A stretch of 27,745 nucleotides of DNA, from positions 1-27,745 of the forward strand of contig NZ_SVET01000025.1 of assembly GCF_015057245.1 (NCBI RefSeq). The letters run 5' to 3'. The stretch is from Pseudobutyrivibrio ruminis (lineage in GTDB: Bacteria > Bacillota > Clostridia > Lachnospirales > Lachnospiraceae). Of the stretch, positions 23,938-27,745 are shown one piece after another. Positions within the stretch are counted from its first letter, which is position 1. Each line of letters starts with the position of its first letter. The notes below the pieces were generated by a model that saw only the letters and a list, made by a program, of their open reading frames with translations, was not told where the DNA came from and did not search any database. The position numbers and the translations under genes were made by a program.

Positions 23938-24663
23938 ATGATGACAGTAAATGAAGTAAGCAAATTAGCAGGCGTGAGTATACGCACACTGCAATACTAT
24001 GATTCAATTGGACTACTAAAGCCGGCAGAGTACACTGAATCAGGGTATCGACTGTATGACGATGCAGCAATGGAACGTTTGCAACAGATTTTATTATTCA
24101 GAGAGTTGGAGTTCCCGTTAAAAGAAATTAAGGAAATCGTTACGCGACCTGATTTTGACAAAAAGAAGGCCCTGGAACAACAGATTGAACTTCTTACAAT
24201 GAAAAAAGAGCATCTGGAAAGCCTTATAGATTTCGCCCGTGGAATACAAAACGGAGGAAATAATATTATGGATTTTACAGCATTTGATACTAGTAAGTTA
24301 GAGGAATACACAAGAAAAGCGAAAGAGCAATGGGGAGACAGCAAGGCTTTTTTAGAATATGAACAGAAGTCAGCTTCTCGTTCTAAGGATGATGAGAAAA
24401 AGCTTTGGAGCGATTTCATGAAGTTATTTGAGAAATGCGGTAAGCTTAAGGATTCTGACCCTAAATCCGCAGAAGCTCAGGCCATGATAAAGGACATCCA
24501 GAACTACATCACAAAAAACTTTTATGAATGTACCAATGAAACTCTTGCAGGTCTTGGTAAGATGTACGCTGCAGAAGGCGAATTCAAAACAAACATCGAT
24601 AAAGCCGGTGGAAACGGTACTGCCGAGTTTGTCAGCCGCGCAATTGCTGAATATGTAAAGTAA
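23938..24663 (+). CDS. MerR-family regulator with TipAS ligand domain
   Basis: A 241-residue regulator. The N-terminal MerR winged helix is clear (MTVNEVSKLAGVSIRTLQYY then IGLLKPAEYTESGYRLY), followed by a dimerising coiled coil (about 75-100) and a C-terminal TipAS-like domain (about 105-240, with NFYECTNETLAGLGKMYAAE), which in TipA binds thiopeptide and other ligands. A drug- or peptide-sensing role is inferred. GGAGGG precedes the ATG. No transporter or target gene is adjacent on the same strand; it is followed by a hairpin. Confidence 0.92.
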   Translation: MMTVNEVSKLAGVSIRTLQYYDSIGLLKPAEYTESGYRLYDDAAMERLQQILLFRELEFPLKEIKEIVTRPDFDKKKALEQQIELLTMKKEHLESLIDFARGIQNGGNNIMDFTAFDTSKLEEYTRKAKEQWGDSKAFLEYEQKSASRSKDDEKKLWSDFMKLFEKCGKLKDSDPKSAEAQAMIKDIQNYITKNFYECTNETLAGLGKMYAAEGEFKTNIDKAGGNGTAEFVSRAIAEYVK

Positions 24664-24668
24664 CCAGG

Positions 24669-24688
24669 CAGGAGGCACATGCCTCCTG
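24669..24688 (+). terminator. Hairpin after the MerR gene
   Basis: A perfect stem, CAGGAGGC-ACAT-GCCTCCTG, six bases past the stop codon, followed by TTCCC. The stem is G+C-rich and right for a terminator, but the T-run is short. Confidence 0.6.
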
Positions 24689-24750
24689 TTCCCTAATGAT
24701 TAATTTTTTCTAAGTCACTTTGACATCATTTTTTCACTACAAATTTGAAG

Positions 24751-25116
24751 TTATACCACTGTATATCCTTCAGCATCCAATACGTTCAATGCACGCTCAA
24801 AATTTTCTTCTTTTACAAGAATATAATCTGTGTTATATGTCGATACTGCAAAGATTCCAATTTTGTGCTCTGCAAGAATACCTGAAAGTTTTGACAAAAT
24901 TCCAATTAATGAAAAATCAAGAACTCCTTGAATGCGAAAACCTCGCCATCCATCATCTCGTTCCACCGTATTTATAGGAGTATCTTCCGTTTTACAAACT
25001 AACGATACCTCTTCATCTGTCTTACCAATAAAATATAAATCCGACTCTAAATTGATACTTGATACCTCAGTTACCTTACAGACTGTTAGTTTGCAATCTA
25101 TTCTCTTCAGTTCCAT
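24751..25116 (-). CDS. ACT-domain protein
   Basis: A 121-residue protein with a C-terminal ACT domain of the ACT_7/CASTOR type (about 60-121; IGILSKLSGILAEHKIGIF then STYNTDYILVKEENFERAL), and an N-terminal half that looks like a second, weaker ACT-like fold. Such proteins bind amino acids and usually regulate a partner, but none is apparent here. GGAG precedes the ATG. Its start lies inside the tail of a broken hydrolase frame, so the two may once have been co-transcribed. Confidence 0.82.
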   Translation of the reverse strand: MELKRIDCKLTVCKVTEVSSINLESDLYFIGKTDEEVSLVCKTEDTPINTVERDDGWRGFRIQGVLDFSLIGILSKLSGILAEHKIGIFAVSTYNTDYILVKEENFERALNVLDAEGYTVV

Positions 25117-25359
25117 CTATGTTCTCCAATACAAGCTGCGATTCAATAAATTCTACAAGTTTTTCAGCTATTATATCTTGCCTAAAATTATGTACATAAT
25201 GACCACAATCCAGTTCTATAACTTCTGCATTTGTAAGATCTGAAATATAATCACTTTGAATATCTTCTTTTCTTTGTCTGTAAGTTTTTCTGGAAGCTGA
25301 CTATCAGAATAAAATAACCTAACGCCTTCGGTGTATATATTCATCATCTGAACAACTCA
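25076..25359 (-). pseudogene. Truncated and frameshifted alpha/beta hydrolase remnant
   Basis: A first frame gives NIYTEGVRLFYSDSQLP and then, shifted near 25265, a second frame gives NAEVIELDCGHYVHN and IIAEKLVEFIESQ, ending at 25076 inside the ACT gene. The pattern (strand, Asp-Ser, then GH with catalytic-type histidine, then a C-terminal helix) is the last part of an alpha/beta hydrolase. The N-terminal two-thirds, including the nucleophile elbow, is absent; the stop of the next gene lies just upstream. A frameshift alone could be a sequencing error, but the lost N-terminus is not. Confidence 0.7.
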
Positions 25360-25371
25360 AGCTATTTCTTC

Positions 25372-26283
25372 CTATTGAGCTAATTTCAATGTCACATCAG
25401 CATTACTTAATAACCCTGTCACCTCATCTTCAGACAGATTGATTTTACCAAGCCTGGTGTATGCCCATGAATTAGAGCCATAGAATACAACAATCTGATT
25501 GCCTGAATAGAGCACAATGTCACCTGCACTTGTGGTGGTCTGCTTATCATCTCTGGCAATGCTCTGGCCGATAGAGCCCACCTGCTCAAATCCACCATAC
25601 ATAGACATTTGGATTTCCAGGCCATCAGCTGCAAGTTCACGCAAAGCATCCACAGATGCATTATCTTCCCAAGTAACTGGTATTTCTTTTCCATCAATTT
25701 GTAATATCATCCCTACCTCTTCCACTGAATCTTCTTCAATAATAGCCTCCTGCACTTCTACAGTGTCAGGCGCATTTGGAGGCTGTTCAATGCTGCTATA
25801 CGGCATCAGCGATACAACTAACCCTGCCAGGGCACACACCACTATCGCCAGCCCTTCGCCTATGAAAAATCCTTTGATATGAAACCAATAGTCGTGATAC
25901 TCGTCCACCATGTCCTCAGTGCCTTTGAGCACAAACCATGGATCATGACAAAACCAAATGATATCAAGCACAATTGCATCATACGCATTTACGATAGTCC
26001 AAAGCAAAAAACCATATTCAAATGCCTGCAAGAACGTTGTATATCCATTGATAAATCTTAGGATCAAAGCAAGAATCACCACAAATAATACTGATGCTCC
26101 TACTTTGGCTACCACCTTATTCTTTCGGGTAGGAACCTGGTCCTTATATTCATCTAAGGACATTACACGTTCCTGAATCTTCGGCGGATAGTTGTACAAT
26201 GTCTTAATCGGATTTCTAGACATGATATAAACCATCAAGGTAAACAATCCACATAAGACTATGCTTTCAATTGCAAGAATCAT
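25372..26283 (-). CDS. Membrane protein fused to a cyclophilin-like domain
   Basis: A 303-residue protein. The N-terminal half has about four membrane spans (near 3-21, 61-78, 86-108 and 139-161) and contains MSRNPIKTLYNYPPKIQERV, seen in uncharacterised Firmicutes membrane proteins. After an acidic linker (170-190) comes a domain of about 110 residues (191-303; IDGKEIPVTWEDNASVDAL and later MYGGFEQVGSIGQSIARDD) that matches the cyclophilin-like fold family (Cyclophil_like). That family usually occurs alone or after a lipoprotein signal; fusion to a polytopic domain is less common. Start 26283 follows GGGGGGAG. Function unknown; peptidyl-prolyl isomerase activity is not implied. Confidence 0.75.
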   Translation of the reverse strand: MILAIESIVLCGLFTLMVYIMSRNPIKTLYNYPPKIQERVMSLDEYKDQVPTRKNKVVAKVGASVLFVVILALILRFINGYTTFLQAFEYGFLLWTIVNAYDAIVLDIIWFCHDPWFVLKGTEDMVDEYHDYWFHIKGFFIGEGLAIVVCALAGLVVSLMPYSSIEQPPNAPDTVEVQEAIIEEDSVEEVGMILQIDGKEIPVTWEDNASVDALRELAADGLEIQMSMYGGFEQVGSIGQSIARDDKQTTTSAGDIVLYSGNQIVVFYGSNSWAYTRLGKINLSEDEVTGLLSNADVTLKLAQ

Positions 26284-26386
26284 ATTGCTCCCCCCTAAAT
26301 CGCGCTTTGTTAATTTCACTGCCTTTAATTATACAGAATCCTTAGTCGTCACGAAATACCAAATCGAAATCCTGATATTTAAGCAG

Positions 26387-26667
26387 TGCATCCCGTATAT
26401 CGATAATGCGTATTCAGGATGCATACTGCCAAATACTTTTTCATCCCAAATCTCAAAATATTGACTATGGGATGTATTAACTTAAACAATCGTCTCTATA
26501 AATATGCATCCCCAAAAATCAAAAAACACCTATGGGATGAAAATCACTATAATCAACTCTAATCATATGCATCCCAACAACACATAATTCTCCTCTGGGA
26601 TGCATCATACAAAATTACAACTTAGATGCATGCATCCTAAAACAACAAGTCCAACATTTGGGATGCA
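26387..26667. repeat. Array B: five regularly spaced inverted-repeat units
   Basis: In the 640-bp gene-poor region 26284-26923. The word TGCATCCCA alternates with its reverse complement. Arm starts are 26387/26417, 26441/26468, 26505/26533, 26567/26596 and 26631/26661; units begin 54-64 nt apart and arms 27-30 nt apart. Unit 4 is a perfect 10-bp stem, ATGCATCCCA with TGGGATGCAT, around 19 nt; the others pair over 7-9 bp. Sequence between arms is not conserved. The geometry is the same as array A, but the word is entirely different. Function unknown. Confidence 0.85.
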
Positions 26668-26748
26668 TTTTATAGAGTTTCACTAGTATTTGACCGGAAT
26701 TATCCCCAAAAGCCACCTCCAACAAACAGCCCACAATAGCCAAAAAGA

Positions 26749-26779
26749 CCCAGCCCTCGGCAAAACCGAAGGGGCTGGG
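26749..26779 (-). terminator. Strong intrinsic terminator on the minus strand
   Basis: CCCAGCCCTCGG pairs with CCGAAGGGGCTGGG with a small bulge around CAAAA, and on the minus strand is followed by TCTTTTT. It lies about 50 bp after a short cysteine-rich coding remnant, which it probably once terminated. Confidence 0.85.
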
Positions 26780-26826
26780 CCCAATAACTCAACTATATTT
26801 CACTAGCCAAACAACAAAGCCGCCAA

Positions 26827-26892
26827 TTACTTGTTAGCGATAGCTGCCTGTTGCTGTTCTGCAAACCTACGACACTTTTTGCAACGTTCACA
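26827..26892 (-). pseudogene. C-terminal remnant of an unidentified cysteine-rich protein
   Basis: A 21-codon frame reads CERCKKCRRFAEQQQAAIAN and then K, and a stop, with an in-frame stop just before it. The CxxCxxC pattern suggests half of a zinc site. It is followed by a strong terminator, as the end of a real gene would be, and preceded by the truncated Fic gene on the same strand. I take it as the surviving tail of another gene joined to Fic by a deletion; the parent family is not recognised. Confidence 0.5.
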
Positions 26893-26923
26893 TTATTGCT
26901 CAGAAAGAGCATCATAAACAATT

Positions 26924-27307
26924 TTATATAAATACTCTTTTTGCTAATTCTTCATGATTAAATGCATCCCATTCTTTTTCTCTCATGTCTTTCAATACAT
27001 GATGAATATCAGAAACAATATCAAACGGATCAGAATACTCTACAGATTGTCCACCTAAAACATCTTCCTCTTTATAAATCGAAATAGTTCGAGGCGAACC
27101 CGCCCAATCAAATATATCTTGAAAGATAACCTGATGCATCTTAAGAAAATGTTCCGTGTGATAATCTCCCGGCAATGGATTAATTGATACATCTTTTAAT
27201 CGATATACAACATAATCAGCCTCAGCTTCATCCAGCAATTCTTGAGATTTTATACCAAGAATATTTTTTAGTACAGGAACATCCTCATAAAGATAAGGAT
27301 CACGCAT
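26924..27307 (-). pseudogene. Fic/DOC-family protein truncated before the catalytic motif
   Basis: The frame encodes 127 residues. The N-terminal half of a Fic domain is clear: FLKMHQVIFQDIFDWAGSPR (54-73) and the flap region around YKEEDVLGG. Full Fic proteins continue to HPFxxGNGR, whose histidine transfers AMP from ATP to target proteins. Here the frame stops at ELAKRVFI and no such motif follows in any frame, so the enzyme should be inactive. AAGGAG precedes the ATG, which overlaps the antitoxin stop (ATGCGTGA). Toxin loss with antitoxin kept is a usual decay path. Confidence 0.82.
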
Positions 27308-27476
27308 TTGCGGACTCCTTCATCTTATATTTCTTATCTAAAAAACGCTTTGCATCCTCCATTGTTACTTCACCACGTTTTTCTTTTTCTATATATTCTT
27401 TAAAATCTTTAGTTGGCTCTAGACCGTCTACTTTAATCATACCTATTGCATAATTCCATGCGTCAGCATTAGTCAT
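27300..27476 (-). CDS. Small antitoxin of a Fic module, VbhA-like
   Basis: A 58-residue helical, highly charged protein (GLEPTKDFKEYIEKEKRGEV, then EDAKRFLDKKYKMKE) directly upstream of the Fic gene and overlapping it by 8 nt. GGAGG precedes the ATG. Class I Fic systems have such a small antitoxin, which blocks ATP binding by an inhibitory helix; resemblance to VbhA-type antitoxins is from length, charge pattern and position. I do not see a clear (S/T)xxxE(G/N) motif, so the inhibition mode is uncertain. It appears intact although its toxin is not. Confidence 0.72.
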   Translation of the reverse strand: MTNADAWNYAIGMIKVDGLEPTKDFKEYIEKEKRGEVTMEDAKRFLDKKYKMKESANA

Positions 27477-27495
27477 AATATCCGCCTCCTTTTCT

Positions 27496-27539
27496 ATTAT
27501 ATTTTAACATATATCGGCATATATTTCGATTTATATCCG
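27496..27539 (-). promoter_or_regulatory. Possible promoter and repeated operator of the Fic module
   Basis: On the minus strand TATAAT (27501-27496) is 20 nt before the antitoxin ATG. Upstream, three related 10-11 nt direct repeats occur (plus strand CATATATCGG, CATATATTTCG, ATTTATATCCG, 27508-27539), spaced about one helical turn. Such repeats in a toxin-antitoxin promoter suggest autoregulation. No good -35 is visible. Confidence 0.4.
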
Positions 27540-27745
27540 CGCAGTCTTTTCAATTAGTGTAGAAATACATTTTTACAGGCGAAAACTATTAAACTTGAAT
27601 TTGCCACGCTCTTTCTTTAGTAAAAGAGCCCTACAAGCTGCGAAATTTGTTAATTTATTTTCAAAAAATCTCCTACTATTATATAAAGTCATAGTCTTTC
27701 TTTACCTTTTCTATAGGTTCGACTATGCTATTTTAAGATACTGTG
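27540..27745. other. Gene-free end of the window
   Basis: No coding frame of convincing length is visible. A hairpin, GCTCTTT-loop-AAAAGAGC (about 27609-27630), lacks a T-run on either strand. The rest is A+T-rich with nothing I can name. Confidence 0.4.

Noticed and set aside
23997..24419. Minus-strand frame across the MerR gene
   Set aside because: Serine-rich antisense of a well-formed MerR/TipAS coding region, with no ribosome site.

Overview
The window looks like the chromosome of a low-G+C Gram-positive anaerobe of the class Clostridia, most probably a Lachnospiraceae of the Butyrivibrio/Pseudobutyrivibrio type. The basis is the gene order fmt-rsmB-rlmN-PP2C-PASTA kinase-rsgA-rpe-thiN, the minimal NifS/NifU/Rrf2 iron-sulfur set, strong AAGGAGG ribosome sites and A+T-rich spacers. 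The genus is inference from gene order and style, not from a database match.

Layout. (1) 1-2600: a gene-free stretch of unusual composition (1-370), then an Rrf2/IscR-type regulator facing a nifS-nifU operon. The same spaced word, ACCTAnnnACCTAG, lies in both promoters, which suggests one Fe-S-sensing circuit. (2) 2637-10925: a compact minus-strand housekeeping operon of eight genes read from fmt to thiN, often joined by TAATG or ATGA overlaps, covering translation initiation, rRNA methylation, the Ser/Thr kinase-phosphatase pair, ribosome assembly GTPase, ribulose-phosphate epimerase and thiamine pyrophosphokinase. (3) 10926-20330: accessory genes, nearly all on the minus strand: three GNAT acetyltransferases, a C39-like protease, small membrane proteins, an NAD-dependent epimerase that lost its N-terminal half but keeps its promoter and two operator palindromes, a TetR regulator, a zinc-ribbon/Tim44-like membrane protein, a divergent peptide deformylase homologue, and a flavodoxin with a divergent LysR regulator. 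(4) 20528-23331: two membrane-anchored serine hydrolases in an overlapping operon, divergent from a TetR regulator, with two related palindromes between them; this block is visibly richer in G+C. (5) 23384-27745: a MerR/TipAS regulator, an ACT-domain protein with a frameshifted hydrolase remnant in front, a membrane/cyclophilin-like fusion, and a Fic module with intact small antitoxin but a Fic protein cut off before its catalytic motif.

Most unusual signal. Two separate intergenic arrays (11550-11912 and 26387-26667) share one architecture: a roughly 8-11 nt word alternates strictly with its reverse complement, with arms about 25-30 nt apart and units about 50-64 nt apart, while the sequence between arms is not conserved. 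The words differ completely (TTAAGTGAAT / TTAAGTTTAT in the first, TGCATCCCA in the second). Neither fits CRISPR, tandem repeat, IS or ordinary terminator, and they flank the accessory block. This is the best candidate here for an undescribed element.
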